Part shown: piece by piece, positions 44,362-52,522 of the stretch | Position numbering within the stretch: the stretch's first letter is position 1 | How the letters are laid out: each line of letters starts with the position of its first letter | Assembly: GCA_004799545.1 (NCBI GenBank) | Contig: SSMU01000005.1 | Location: forward strand, 434,001-498,000 | Source of the DNA: Phenylobacterium sp. | Lineage (GTDB): Bacteria > Pseudomonadota > Alphaproteobacteria > Caulobacterales > Caulobacteraceae | DNA: 64,000 nucleotides | Reading direction: 5' to 3' | Position numbers and translations under genes: made by a program | The notes under the pieces: generated by a model | Told to the model about the DNA's origin: nothing | The model's input: the letters and a program-made list of their open reading frames with translations, nothing else | Database searches by the model: none

Positions 44362-45192
44362 TCACGACCGCCAGTCGCCGAGCGCCGCCTGCCAGAGGGT
44401 GAGCGCGCTGATCGCGGCGGTGTCGGCCCGCAGGATGCGCGGGCCCAGCGAGGCCGGGACGGCGTAGGCCAGCTCCCGCAGCCGGGCGCGCTCGGCGGAC
44501 GAGAACCCGCCCTCCGGCCCAATGAGAATGGCCCACGGTTCCCCTCCCCCTTGCGGGGAGGGGCCTGGGGTGGGGGTGCGAGCGGCAAGCTTCGGAGTCG
44601 GATCGCCGTCGTGCGCGGAGCCGGCACCCCCACCCCCCACCCCCTCCCCGCAGGGGGGAGGGGAAAGCGCTGCTAGGATCGGCCTGGCGTCGCCGGCCTC
44701 GTCGCAGAACAGCAGCCGCCGGCCCGCCGGCCAGTCGGCGATCAGCCGCTCCAGCTTCACGGGCTCCATGACCTCCGGCACGTCCAGCCGGCCGGTCTGC
44801 TCGGCGGCCTCGACCGCGATGGCCTGCAGGCGCTCGACGCGGGTGTGGTCGGCGTTGGTCCGCTCGGTGATCACCAGGCGGACGCGGGCGGCGCCCAGCT
44901 CGGCCGCCTTCTCGACGATGGTCTCCAGCCGGGCCCGCTTCACCAGGGCGACGACAAGGTCGAGGTCGGGACCCGCCGCCTGCGGCCGCACCTGCGCCCG
45001 GACCTCCAGCGTCACGGCGCGCTTGGCGACGGCGCCCACGCCCACGCGCCACTCGCCGTCGCGGCCGTTGAAGGCCAGCAGCTCGTCGCCGACCCTCAGC
45101 CGCATCACCGCGGCCAGGTAACGGCTCTGGCCCTCGTCGAGGGTGATGGCGGCGCCTGGCGAAAGGGCGCCTGGAATGAACAAGCGGATCAT
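44362..45192 (-). CDS. rsmE: 16S rRNA m3U1498 methyltransferase, with in-frame palindromic insertion
   Basis: 276 residues; RsmE proteins are usually about 240. The N-terminal PUA-like domain is RLFIPGALSPGAAITLDEGQ to FNGRDGEWRV. The SPOUT domain holds LVVALVKRARLETIVEKAAE, VRLVITERTNADHTRVERLQ and AVEAAEQTGRLDVPEV. The knot region carries the SAM motif WAILIGPEGGFSSAERARL and LGPRILRADTAAISALTLW. Between LLFCDEAGDARPILAAL and WAILIGPEGG lie about 42 extra residues (177-218) of low complexity, rich in Pro, Gly and Thr, encoded by a palindromic repeat. The insertion keeps frame and leaves all catalytic motifs intact, so the enzyme is probably active. The family methylates U1498 of 16S rRNA. 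Confidence 0.94.
   Translation of the reverse strand: MIRLFIPGALSPGAAITLDEGQSRYLAAVMRLRVGDELLAFNGRDGEWRVGVGAVAKRAVTLEVRAQVRPQAAGPDLDLVVALVKRARLETIVEKAAELGAARVRLVITERTNADHTRVERLQAIAVEAAEQTGRLDVPEVMEPVKLERLIADWPAGRRLLFCDEAGDARPILAALSPPPCGEGVGGGGAGSAHDGDPTPKLAARTPTPGPSPQGGGEPWAILIGPEGGFSSAERARLRELAYAVPASLGPRILRADTAAISALTLWQAALGDWRS
44539..44664. repeat. in-frame palindromic repeat inside rsmE
   Basis: A 126-bp block, exactly 42 codons, with two opposed palindromic units: CCCCTCCCC...GGGGAGGGG (44541-44563) followed by CCTGGGGTGGGGG, and the mirror GGCACCCCCACCCC followed by CCCCTCCCCGCAGGGGGGAGGGG (44624-44663). The same layout, including pyrimidine-rich outer arms, is seen at 4075-4216. In the RsmE protein it reads as SPPPCGEG...RTPTPGPSPQGGGE, a low-complexity segment. 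Confidence 0.85.
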
Positions 45193-45238
45193 CGCGGCCT
45201 TCTAGCCTCCCGGCGAGCTTGCGGCATAGGGTGTCGGC

Positions 45239-46000
45239 ATGGCCAAGCATCCCCACTACGGCGACGAACTCCGCGCCTTGCAGATCGACCTCGTGCGCTA
45301 CCAGCAGGAGGCGATCGAGAAGGGCCGCAAGGACCTGGTGATCTTCGAGGGCCGCGACACCGCCGGCAAGGACGGGGTGATCAAGCGGATCACCGAGCAC
45401 CTGTCGGTGCGTAACACCCGCGTCGTCGCCCTGCCCAAACCCAGCGAGCGCGAGCGGACCGAATGGTACTTCCAGCGCTACGCCCGCCACCTGCCCTCGG
45501 CCGGCGAGCTCGTGATCTTCAACCGCTCTTGGTACAACCGCGGGGGCGTCGAGCCGGTGATGGGCTTCTGCACCGCCCAGGAGCACGAGATCTTCCTGCA
45601 CGACGCCCCGGCCTTCGAGGCCATGCTGGTCGAGAGCGGCACGCGCATCGTCAAGCTGTGGCTCGACATCTCCAAGGCCGAGCAGGCCAAGCGCCTGGAG
45701 GCCCGCACGACCGATCCCCTGAAGACCCTGAAGATCAGCCCGCTCGACCAGGTCGCCCAGGAGAAGTGGGACGCCTATTCCGAGGCGCGCGACCAGATGC
45801 TGCGGCGAACCCAGGCCACCGAGGCGCCCTGGAGCATCGTCCACACCGACAAGAAGAAGGCCGCCCGCATCGCCATCATCCGCCACCTGCTGCGCACGCT
45901 CGCGCCGCGCGACGTGGCCCGCAAGGTGGACGCGCCCGATCCGGACGTGCTCTTCCCCTTCGAGATGCCGGCCCTCGCGGACGGGCGGCTGGAGCACTAG
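45239..46000 (+). CDS. ppk2: polyphosphate kinase 2 family protein
   Basis: 253 residues, one PPK2 domain. The Walker A motif is IFEGRDTAGKDGVIKRITE, Walker B is LVIFNRSWYNRGGVEPVMGF, and the lid region contains QAKRLEARTTDPLKTLKISP. Length and motifs fit class I PPK2, which uses polyphosphate to phosphorylate nucleoside diphosphates (GDP or ADP). The C-terminus ends in an acidic tail. It is divergent from rsmE with 46 bp between starts and 15 bp upstream of the aldo/keto reductase, possibly one transcript. Confidence 0.94.
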   Translation: MAKHPHYGDELRALQIDLVRYQQEAIEKGRKDLVIFEGRDTAGKDGVIKRITEHLSVRNTRVVALPKPSERERTEWYFQRYARHLPSAGELVIFNRSWYNRGGVEPVMGFCTAQEHEIFLHDAPAFEAMLVESGTRIVKLWLDISKAEQAKRLEARTTDPLKTLKISPLDQVAQEKWDAYSEARDQMLRRTQATEAPWSIVHTDKKKAARIAIIRHLLRTLAPRDVARKVDAPDPDVLFPFEMPALADGRLEH

Positions 46001-46015
46001 CTAAAGGAGCTGGCC

Positions 46016-46996
46016 ATGGAACAGGTGCGTCTGGGATCGACCGGGCTGAAGGTGTCGCGCCTGTGCCTCGGCTGCATGACCTACGGGAGCCCGAAGTGGC
46101 GCAGCTGGGTGCTCGACGCCGAGCCGTCCAAGCCCTTCTTCCAGACCGCCATCGAGAAGGGCTTCACCTTCTTCGACACCGCCAACGTCTATTCGATCGG
46201 GGCCTCCGAAGAGGTCACCGGCAAGTGGCTGCGCGAATTCGCCAAGCGCGAGGAGATCGTGGTCGCCACCAAGGTCAACGGGCCGATGGGCCCGGGGCCG
46301 AACGAGAAGGGCCTCAGCCGCAAGTCGATCATGGCGCAGATCGACGCCAGCCTGAGCCGGCTCGGCATGGACTATGTCGACCTCTACCAGATCCACCGCT
46401 TCGACTATGAGACGCCGATCGAGGAGACGCTGGAGGCGCTGAACGACGTCGTCCGCGCCGGCAAGGCCCGCTACATCGGCGCCAGCTCCATGTACGCCTG
46501 GCAGTTCGCGAAGATGCTGAGCGTCTCCGACCAGAATGGCTGGAGCCGGTTCGTCTCCATGCAGCCGCAGTACAACCTGGTCTATCGCGAGGAGGAGCGG
46601 GAGATGCTGCCGCTCTGCAAGGCCGAGGGGGTGGGCGTGATCCCCTGGTCGCCGCTGGCCCGCGGCTTCCTGGCCGGCGGCCGCGCCGAGCCCAAGGAAG
46701 GCAATACCGAGCGCGCCCGGACCGACGAGTTCAGCCCCCGGCTCTATTTCCGCGACGCCGACCACAAGGTGGTGGACGCGGTCACCGAGATCGCCAAGGC
46801 GCGGGGGCTCTCCAACATGCAGGTGGCGCTCGCCTGGGTGCTGAAGAACCCGGCCATCACCGCCCCGATCGTCGGCGCCTCCAAGCTCAACCACCTCGAC
46901 GACGCGGTCTCGGCGCTGGACGTCAAGCTCACCGACGATGAGGTCAAGGCGCTGGAGGCCAGCTACCAGCCCAAGCCGGTGCTGGACCACGCCTAG
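46016..46996 (+). CDS. aldo/keto reductase
   Basis: 326 residues, preceded by AAAGGAG. TIM-barrel AKR motifs: LKVSRLCLGCMTYGSPKW, GFTFFDTANVYSIGASEEVT (catalytic Asp and Tyr), VATKVNGPMGPGPNEKGLSR (catalytic Lys), YVDLYQIHRFDYETPIEETL (catalytic His), VSMQPQYNLVYREEEREMLP and GVIPWSPLARGFLAGG. The cofactor should be NADPH. This is the YajO/AKR11-like group, with a broad, undefined substrate range. Confidence 0.93.
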   Translation: MEQVRLGSTGLKVSRLCLGCMTYGSPKWRSWVLDAEPSKPFFQTAIEKGFTFFDTANVYSIGASEEVTGKWLREFAKREEIVVATKVNGPMGPGPNEKGLSRKSIMAQIDASLSRLGMDYVDLYQIHRFDYETPIEETLEALNDVVRAGKARYIGASSMYAWQFAKMLSVSDQNGWSRFVSMQPQYNLVYREEEREMLPLCKAEGVGVIPWSPLARGFLAGGRAEPKEGNTERARTDEFSPRLYFRDADHKVVDAVTEIAKARGLSNMQVALAWVLKNPAITAPIVGASKLNHLDDAVSALDVKLTDDEVKALEASYQPKPVLDHA

Positions 46997-47038
46997 TTGG
47001 CCGCCCGTTCCGCGGTCACACTCGGTTAACCATGTCTG

Positions 47039-47053
47039 TTAACCATCCGTTAG
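47039..47053 (+). promoter_or_regulatory. candidate CtrA-type site (TTAA-N7-TTAG)
   Basis: TTAA (47039-47042), seven bases, TTAG (47050-47053) matches the Caulobacter CtrA consensus TTAA-N7-TTAA with one mismatch. It lies inside a locally AT-rich leader just upstream of a candidate promoter for the toxin-like gene. A direct repeat GTTAACCAT occurs at 47025 and 47038. The match is one of many possible by chance. Confidence 0.25.
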
Positions 47054-47077
47054 TGGGTCTAGGTTCTCTTTTTGTTC

Positions 47078-47106
47078 TTGACTAGTCGATCCGCCTGAGG
47101 CATGAT
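47078..47106 (+). promoter_or_regulatory. candidate promoter of toxin-like operon
   Basis: TTGACT (47078-47083, five of six matches to TTGACA) and CATGAT (47101-47106, four of six) are 17 bp apart, about 70 bp upstream of the start codon at 47178. GGGGAG at 47166-47170 is a ribosome site for that start. Confidence 0.4.
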
Positions 47107-47177
47107 GGACGCGGTGCGGAGGGTCGTGTCGCGTAACTGACCGGGGACCGCGCTTCAGCCTGTTTGGGGAGTGCGGC

Positions 47178-48704
47178 ATGGTGTTTGGGCCACTGCGGTC
47201 GCCCGTCGACGCGTTCGACGATGATGACGACATCGACGACTGGATGGCGCGACGGAATGTGCAGTTGGCCGCGCAGCAGGATGCCGAAGCCGCCGGCCGC
47301 GAAGCCTGGAACCAGGCGACACAGACCGGTCAGGATGTCACTGCGGCGACGCCGCATGACCTGATCCAGCTCGGCGCTCAGAAGCTGCGCGACGACAACG
47401 CGGGCGGCGACGCCGCACAGCCCGCAGACTCATCGTCGAGCGTCGGGTCGATCCACCCGGTGGAACCCGACGGGCCGCTCACGACCCCGCCCAATCTCCG
47501 CTTCGAGACGGCGCGGCCCGGCGACAGCATTTCGAAGCTCGTGGGCACGAGCGACCCCGCGGCGGTGGGCCGATTCCTCAGCCTCAACGGCATGGACCCG
47601 CGTAGCTCGACCATCCTGGCGGGCCAAAGCTACGCGGTGCCGACGCAGTTCGACGATGCGTCGGATGATGAGATGGCGGCCGGCGCCGGGGTGTTGCGGG
47701 CGGACAATGCCCGTCTCGCCGCGCTGCGAGCGCAACGAGCGGCCAGCAGCGGTGATCTACGGCAAACCCCGCTTGGTGCTGGCCAAGACCTCCAGCCTGG
47801 GTTCGATGCCGTGGCGCCGACTCCGATGAGTGCCAAGCTTGGCGGCTCTAGCGTTGACGACCTTGACGCGCGGAAGAATGCTGCGCTTCAGGGATATTTC
47901 GACGGCTTGTTGCCGGGCGCGTTCAGGGGTGGCGCAAACACCTTGAAAGGCCTCGCGCCGCTCGCCCATCCGATCGTCGGACAGGTCCTGGGAATTCTAC
48001 AGCACTCGGCCGATATCGCGTCGGGCCATATTCCGGGCGCAGATTTTCCCACGCTCCCGGCCGCTTGGCAGAAGACAAAAGACCTCATTCACCACGCGAA
48101 TGTCGAGCTAAACCCCCTCGCGTCGCCCCTCGCGTCAACACGCGAAGGCGCCTATCGGCAAGGCGAGCACTTCGGTGAGAACCACGGCGAAGTCTGGTTC
48201 GATGCCGCGATGCTTCCCGTCGGCGGCGAAGTCGCTGAAGCCGCAGAGGGAAGGGCCTTAGCAAGGACGGCTCTCGACGCCACGGGGTACGAGGCTAAAG
48301 GGACACCGCCTGAAATCGCCAAGTATTTCGCCCAACCCTACAAAGGCATGGGTTCGCACTTGATCGCACGAGACAGCCGTTTCCCGGGCTTCCTGGGCGG
48401 CGGTCCGCTGCCGTCGTGGTTCATCGACAGCCGCTACAACGTCTGGAAACCGGAAGGCGCTACGCGAGGCCAAGTGTTCCAAGGGCATGTTGAAAATGAT
48501 CTTCGGTACAACGGAGGTCCGCTTCCCGGCCGTCGGGGGAAGGGCTCCGGCTGGAGCGGCCCGAAGCTGGGCTGGGAAAAGAACCCGCCTCTCGACCGCT
48601 TCATCAACCGTATGCCTGCCGTGACAAAGGGAACGCTTGGGGGCGCGATGTTGGCCGGGCTGAATTTCGGCTACGACGCCCTAGACCAGGACCAGCCGCA
48701 ATGA
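47178..48704 (+). CDS. LysM-containing polymorphic-toxin-like protein
   Basis: 508 residues in a stretch of visibly lower GC than its neighbours. Rough order: an acidic N-terminus (DDDDDIDDW); an Ala/Gln-rich helix; a LysM-like module at about 108-156 (FETARPGDSISKLVGTSDPA, then GRFLSLNGM and STILAGQSYAVP); a helical linker; a pre-toxin-like region (GAYRQGEHFGENHGEVWFDA, MLPVGGEVAEAAEGR); and a C-terminal module from about residue 375. That module has GMGSHLIARDSRFPG, LPSWFIDSRYNVWKPEGATR, a conserved-looking His/Asn (FQGHVEND) and GGPLPGRRGKGSGWSG. No signal peptide is seen. The layout is that of a polymorphic toxin, and the module resembles, from memory, C-terminal modules in other proteobacterial toxins with a GMGxH motif; I cannot assign an activity. 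The next gene overlaps by ATGA. Confidence 0.7.
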   Translation: MVFGPLRSPVDAFDDDDDIDDWMARRNVQLAAQQDAEAAGREAWNQATQTGQDVTAATPHDLIQLGAQKLRDDNAGGDAAQPADSSSSVGSIHPVEPDGPLTTPPNLRFETARPGDSISKLVGTSDPAAVGRFLSLNGMDPRSSTILAGQSYAVPTQFDDASDDEMAAGAGVLRADNARLAALRAQRAASSGDLRQTPLGAGQDLQPGFDAVAPTPMSAKLGGSSVDDLDARKNAALQGYFDGLLPGAFRGGANTLKGLAPLAHPIVGQVLGILQHSADIASGHIPGADFPTLPAAWQKTKDLIHHANVELNPLASPLASTREGAYRQGEHFGENHGEVWFDAAMLPVGGEVAEAAEGRALARTALDATGYEAKGTPPEIAKYFAQPYKGMGSHLIARDSRFPGFLGGGPLPSWFIDSRYNVWKPEGATRGQVFQGHVENDLRYNGGPLPGRRGKGSGWSGPKLGWEKNPPLDRFINRMPAVTKGTLGGAMLAGLNFGYDALDQDQPQ

Positions 48705-49138
48705 TTGCCACCAAGTACGTCTACCTCGCGCCGAGCTTCGAGGATGAAGGGATCGATGACGGGCACAACTGGATCGAATATCCGGGCCGCATCGTCGCCG
48801 GCGTGTTGTCCGAGATCCTGCAGGGGCTCGGATGCAAGGTCGACCCGATCTACAGCGAAGGCGAAAAGGGTTGGGAGTTCAACTTCGCCTACCAGCGCGT
48901 GCCGATGTGGAGTCGGGTTGGCGCGATCGAGGACTTCCTGATCGTCCTCTCCGCTTCGGGCTGGTTGGATTTGTCCGGCCGGAAGAAGAAGACTTTCGCT
49001 CAATTCCTCGAGCGGTTGGACGAAACGCTGCAGCGGGACCCTCGCTTCAGCAATATCCGGTGGTACACGCAGCAGCAGATGGACGCCGGCGAATGGGACT
49101 ATCCCGGCAAGGACGAACCGGAAGCCGATCCCACGTGA
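48701..49138 (+). CDS. small acidic protein, probable immunity protein
   Basis: 145 residues starting at the ATG that overlaps the toxin-like stop (ATGA, 48701-48704), so the two are translated in tandem. No signal peptide, no transmembrane helix. The composition is aromatic and acidic, with YLAPSFEDEGIDDGHNWIEY, WEFNFAYQRVPMWSRVGAIE, DFLIVLSASGWLDLSGRKKK and an acidic C-terminus (GKDEPEADPT). I recognise no family. Size, charge and strict coupling to an upstream toxin-like gene are the normal traits of an immunity protein. Base composition matches the toxin-like gene rather than the downstream ycaQ. Confidence 0.6.
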   Translation: MIATKYVYLAPSFEDEGIDDGHNWIEYPGRIVAGVLSEILQGLGCKVDPIYSEGEKGWEFNFAYQRVPMWSRVGAIEDFLIVLSASGWLDLSGRKKKTFAQFLERLDETLQRDPRFSNIRWYTQQQMDAGEWDYPGKDEPEADPT

Positions 49139-49148
49139 GAGCCACCGC

Positions 49149-50354
49149 GTGAAGGACACTCTCACCGCCGGTGAGGCGCGGCGGATCGCGCTGGCTGCGC
49201 AGGGGTTCGCGACGGCGCGTCCCTCAGGTCCCATCGGCAAACGCCAGCTGGTCAAGCTGATCGAGCGGCTGGGCGTGGTGCAGATCGACAGCGTCAATGT
49301 GGTGTCGCGCACCCACTACCTGCCGGCCTTCTCGCGGTTGGGGCCCTATCCGCGGGAGCTCCTGGAGGCGCTGGCCTGGGAGAAGAAGCGGCCGCTGTTC
49401 GAATACTGGGCGCATGAGGCGTCGCTGTTGCCGCTCAGCTCTCAGCCGCTGTTCCGCTGGCGGATGCAGGACGCTCACGACGGGGTGGGCGTCTGGAAGG
49501 GCGTCGCCCGCTTCCTGCGCGAGCGGCGGGAGTTCGTGGACCGGGCGCTGGGCGAGATCGCCGCGCGCGGGCCGCTGGCCGCCTCCGAGCTGGAGATGGG
49601 CCACAAGGGCGAAGGCGGCTGGTGGGGCTGGAGCGAGGCCAAGCGGGCGGTCGAATGCCTGTTCTGGACCGGCGAGCTGACCACGGCCACCCGGCGCGGC
49701 ACCTTCGAGCGGGTCTATGGCCTGCCGGAGAAGGTGCTGCCGAAGGCGGTGCTGGCGACGCCCACGCCGCCGCGTGACGAGGCGCAGCGGGAGCTGATTC
49801 GCATCTCCGCCCGCGCCATGGGGATCGCCACGTCCAAGGACCTGCGCGACTATTTCCGCCTGCCGGTGGAGGGCTTCAAGGCCCGGCTCGGCGAGCTGGT
49901 GGAGGCCGGCGACCTGGTCCCCGTGGCGGTGAAGGGCTGGCGCGAGACCGCCTACCTCGACCCGGCCGCGCGGCGCCCCCGCCGCGTTGACGCCCAGGCC
50001 CTGCTCTCGCCCTTCGACAACCTGATCTGGTTCCGCGAGCGCACCGAGCGGATGTTCGGCGTCCGGGTGCGGCTGGAGATCTACACCCCGGCCGCCAAGC
50101 GCACCCACGGCTACTACGTCCTGCCCTTCCTGGAGGGTGACGCGCTCACCGTCCGCGTCGACCTGAAGGCCGACCGCAAGGCCGGCGTGCTGATCGTCCA
50201 GGCCAGCCACGCCGAGCCCTGGGCCACCGACGCCACGGCCGGCCGGCTGGCGCAGGAGCTGAAGCTCATGGCCGGCTGGCTGGGCCTGGGCGCCGTGCGC
50301 GTCGAGCGCCGCGGGGATCTGGCCGCGGTGTTGGAAGCGGCGGTCGCCCGCTAG
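49149..50354 (+). CDS. ycaQ: winged-helix YcaQ/AlkX-type DNA glycosylase
   Basis: 401 residues, GTG start. The HTH-42 fold contains LGVVQIDSVNVVSRTHYLPA, in which QID corresponds to the catalytic QxD of E. coli YcaQ, an interstrand crosslink-unhooking glycosylase. Other conserved parts are LFEYWAHEASLLPLSSQPLF, EAKRAVECLFWTGELTTATR, RRVDAQALLSPFDNLIWFRE and KRTHGYYVLPFLEGDALTVR. It follows the putative immunity gene after 10 bp but has the high GC of the chromosome, so I read it as the resident gene next to the island. Its TAG shares CTAG with the convergent ABC transporter. Confidence 0.9.
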   Translation: MKDTLTAGEARRIALAAQGFATARPSGPIGKRQLVKLIERLGVVQIDSVNVVSRTHYLPAFSRLGPYPRELLEALAWEKKRPLFEYWAHEASLLPLSSQPLFRWRMQDAHDGVGVWKGVARFLRERREFVDRALGEIAARGPLAASELEMGHKGEGGWWGWSEAKRAVECLFWTGELTTATRRGTFERVYGLPEKVLPKAVLATPTPPRDEAQRELIRISARAMGIATSKDLRDYFRLPVEGFKARLGELVEAGDLVPVAVKGWRETAYLDPAARRPRRVDAQALLSPFDNLIWFRERTERMFGVRVRLEIYTPAAKRTHGYYVLPFLEGDALTVRVDLKADRKAGVLIVQASHAEPWATDATAGRLAQELKLMAGWLGLGAVRVERRGDLAAVLEAAVAR

Positions 50355-52138
50355 ATCCACCCCTCCGTGACCGCGTGGAGCCGGGCGTAGGCGCCGCCGT
50401 GGTTGACCAGGTCGGCGTGGGTCCCCTCCTCGACGATGCGGCCGTTCTCGAACACCAGGATGCGGTCGGCGCCGCGGATGGTGGAGAGGCGGTGGGCGAT
50501 GACGATGGTGGTGCGGCCGACCATCAGCTCCTCCATGGCCGCCTGCACCTGCCGCTCGGTCTCCACGTCCAGGGAGGAGGTGGCCTCGTCGAGCACCAGG
50601 ATCGGGGCGTCCGCCAGGAAGGCCCGGGCGATCGCCACCCGCTGACGCTCGCCGCCCGACAGCTTCACGCCGCGCTCGCCGACCAGGGTGTCATAGCCCT
50701 TGGGCAGCCTGGCGATGAAGTCGTGGGCGCGGGCGCGCCGGGCGGCCAGCACGATCTCGTCCTGGGTGGCGCCCGGCCGCGAGTAGGCGATGTTCTCCGA
50801 CAGGCTGCGGTGGAACAGGGCCGGATCCTGCGGCACCACGGCGATGGCGCGCCGCAGCGAGCCCTGGGTCACCCGGGCGATGTCCTGCCCGTCGATCACG
50901 ATGGCGCCGCCCTGCACGTCGTAGAGCCGCTGCACCAACTTCACGAAGGTCGACTTGCCGGCCCCCGTGGGCCCCACCAGGGCCACCCGCTCACCGGGGG
51001 TGATGGTCAGCGAGAAGTCGTCGTAGAGCGCCCCTTCCGCCGACTTGTAGCGGAAGGTCACATGCTCGAACGCGATCCGGCCGAGGTCGGGGACGAAGTC
51101 CTTGGCGTCCGGCGCATCCACCACCTGCGGGGCGGTGGTCGCGTAGCGGGCCACGTCCTCGGCGTCGTCCATGCCGCGCTGGGTCATGCGGATGTTCTCG
51201 CCGATGTTGCGGAGGTAGCCGGTCATCAGCATGAAGGCGGTGATCACGAAGGCCACGTCGCCGGCCCGCGCCTGGCCCTTGGCCCACAGCGAGATCAGGA
51301 GGCCGGTCATCCCGGCCTGCAGGGCCACCAGCAGGAAGTTGTGCAGCAGCCAGAGGTTGGTGAATCGGCTCCAGGTGACGTTCACCGACTTGCGCCACAG
51401 CTCGGTGACGCCGCCGATGCGGCCCTCCTCGCGGCCCTCGGCGCCGAACGACTTCACCGTGGCGTTGGAGGAGATGGAATCGGCCACGGCGCCGCCGATC
51501 CGGCTGTCGAGCGCCACCGATTTCAGGTTGGCCGGCCGGGCGTAGAGCTCGGTCAGCCAGATGTTGGAGGCCACGAAGGCTGTGACGATCACTGCGGCGA
51601 ACAGGCCGACCATCGGCCAGCGCAGCGCCATCATCACGCAGAGGCCCGCCAGCACCAGGAAGGCGGGACCCAGCCAGATCACCGCGGCGTCGGAGACGGT
51701 GTCGTAGCCCCACATGGCCCGCGACAGCCGCCGGACGGTGGCGCCGGCGAAGTTGTCGGCATGCCAGTCGGCGGAGAACGACTGAACCTTGTGGAAGGCC
51801 TCGTCGATGATCTCCTTCATGTTGCTGGCGGCCAGGGGGATCCAGGCCCGCATGGCGATGTTGCGGATGATCAGGCCCGCGCCGTAGACGCTGGCCAGCA
51901 GGGCCCAGGATCGCCAGGCCTCGCGCAGCTGGCCCGGGCCGTCGGCGACGGCGTCGACCAGCTTGCCGGCCGCCCAGGGCACGGAGAGGTCGAAGCCGAT
52001 GGAGACCAAGGTCAGCCCAACGGTGATCGCCAGCAGCCATCGCCGCCTGAGCCAGTAGCCGCCCATGAAGGCGAGCACCTGGCGGTTGGAGAGCGTGCGC
52101 TCCTTCTGGTCGTCGGTATCCTCGTAGTGATCGGTCAT
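50351..52138 (-). CDS. ABC transporter ATP-binding/permease half-exporter
   Basis: 595 residues, a full half-transporter. Six helices (about residues 30-320) start with WLLAITVGLTLVSIGFDLSV. The nucleotide-binding domain follows, with Walker A ALVGPTGAGKSTFVKLV, Q-loop VVPQDPALFHRSLSENIAY, signature KLSGGERQRVAIARA, Walker B PILVLDEATSSLD and H-loop IVIAHRLSTIRGADRI. Such proteins work as homodimers and export lipids, peptides or drugs. There is no second half-transporter nearby and no substrate can be named. The 384 bp upstream has no supported gene. Confidence 0.94.
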   Translation of the reverse strand: MTDHYEDTDDQKERTLSNRQVLAFMGGYWLRRRWLLAITVGLTLVSIGFDLSVPWAAGKLVDAVADGPGQLREAWRSWALLASVYGAGLIIRNIAMRAWIPLAASNMKEIIDEAFHKVQSFSADWHADNFAGATVRRLSRAMWGYDTVSDAAVIWLGPAFLVLAGLCVMMALRWPMVGLFAAVIVTAFVASNIWLTELYARPANLKSVALDSRIGGAVADSISSNATVKSFGAEGREEGRIGGVTELWRKSVNVTWSRFTNLWLLHNFLLVALQAGMTGLLISLWAKGQARAGDVAFVITAFMLMTGYLRNIGENIRMTQRGMDDAEDVARYATTAPQVVDAPDAKDFVPDLGRIAFEHVTFRYKSAEGALYDDFSLTITPGERVALVGPTGAGKSTFVKLVQRLYDVQGGAIVIDGQDIARVTQGSLRRAIAVVPQDPALFHRSLSENIAYSRPGATQDEIVLAARRARAHDFIARLPKGYDTLVGERGVKLSGGERQRVAIARAFLADAPILVLDEATSSLDVETERQVQAAMEELMVGRTTIVIAHRLSTIRGADRILVFENGRIVEEGTHADLVNHGGAYARLHAVTEGWI

Positions 52139-52522
52139 TGGAATGGACTTCTAGGATGACCCGACGGGCGCCGCGAAGGGCCCGGCGTCCGGGCGGCGGC
52201 TCACGCGTCGGGGCGTGTGGAAATGACTGGGGTGAAGCAAGCCTGAGGCTCGCTTCGGAGGGCTGCGTGCGCGGGGCGGCGCCTCCGGCCTTGGCCTTGC
52301 GGCCGCGGCGGAGACAGGGCTGACTTAACGCGGTCGGCCGAACGCGGCGCCGAGGGCGGCTGGGATTGCGATCAGCATCTTCAATGCGCCCTCCTGTCTG
52401 CGGCCTGCGAGGATGCGGACCGTAGGCGCGCCGATTTTGGCCGTCAAGCGTGCGGTGGAACGCCGTTCGGTCGTCGTGCGCGAGGCTGGCGCAGGGCCGG
52501 CCACGCTCCTAAAAGTGATGCG
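52139..52522. other. 384-bp intergenic region, ABC transporter / ubiA
   Basis: Between two divergent genes. I find no coding region with convincing support. The only oddity is a 17-codon minus-strand frame with ATG at 52378 and TAA at 52325 (LIAIPAALGAAFGRPR), preceded by AGGAGGG at 52389-52395. It could be a tiny leader or hydrophobic micropeptide. The rest is GC-rich with no clear hairpin or repeat; promoters for both flanking genes must lie here. Confidence 0.5.

Noticed and set aside
47178..50354. ycaQ as part of the toxin-immunity operon
   Set aside because: It follows after 10 bp, but its base composition is that of the surrounding chromosome and its function (DNA repair) has no tie. 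Co-transcription remains possible.
52156..52323. Small plus-strand frame in the ABC transporter/ubiA gap
   Set aside because: Arg/Pro/Gly-rich, no ribosome site, typical random GC-rich frame.
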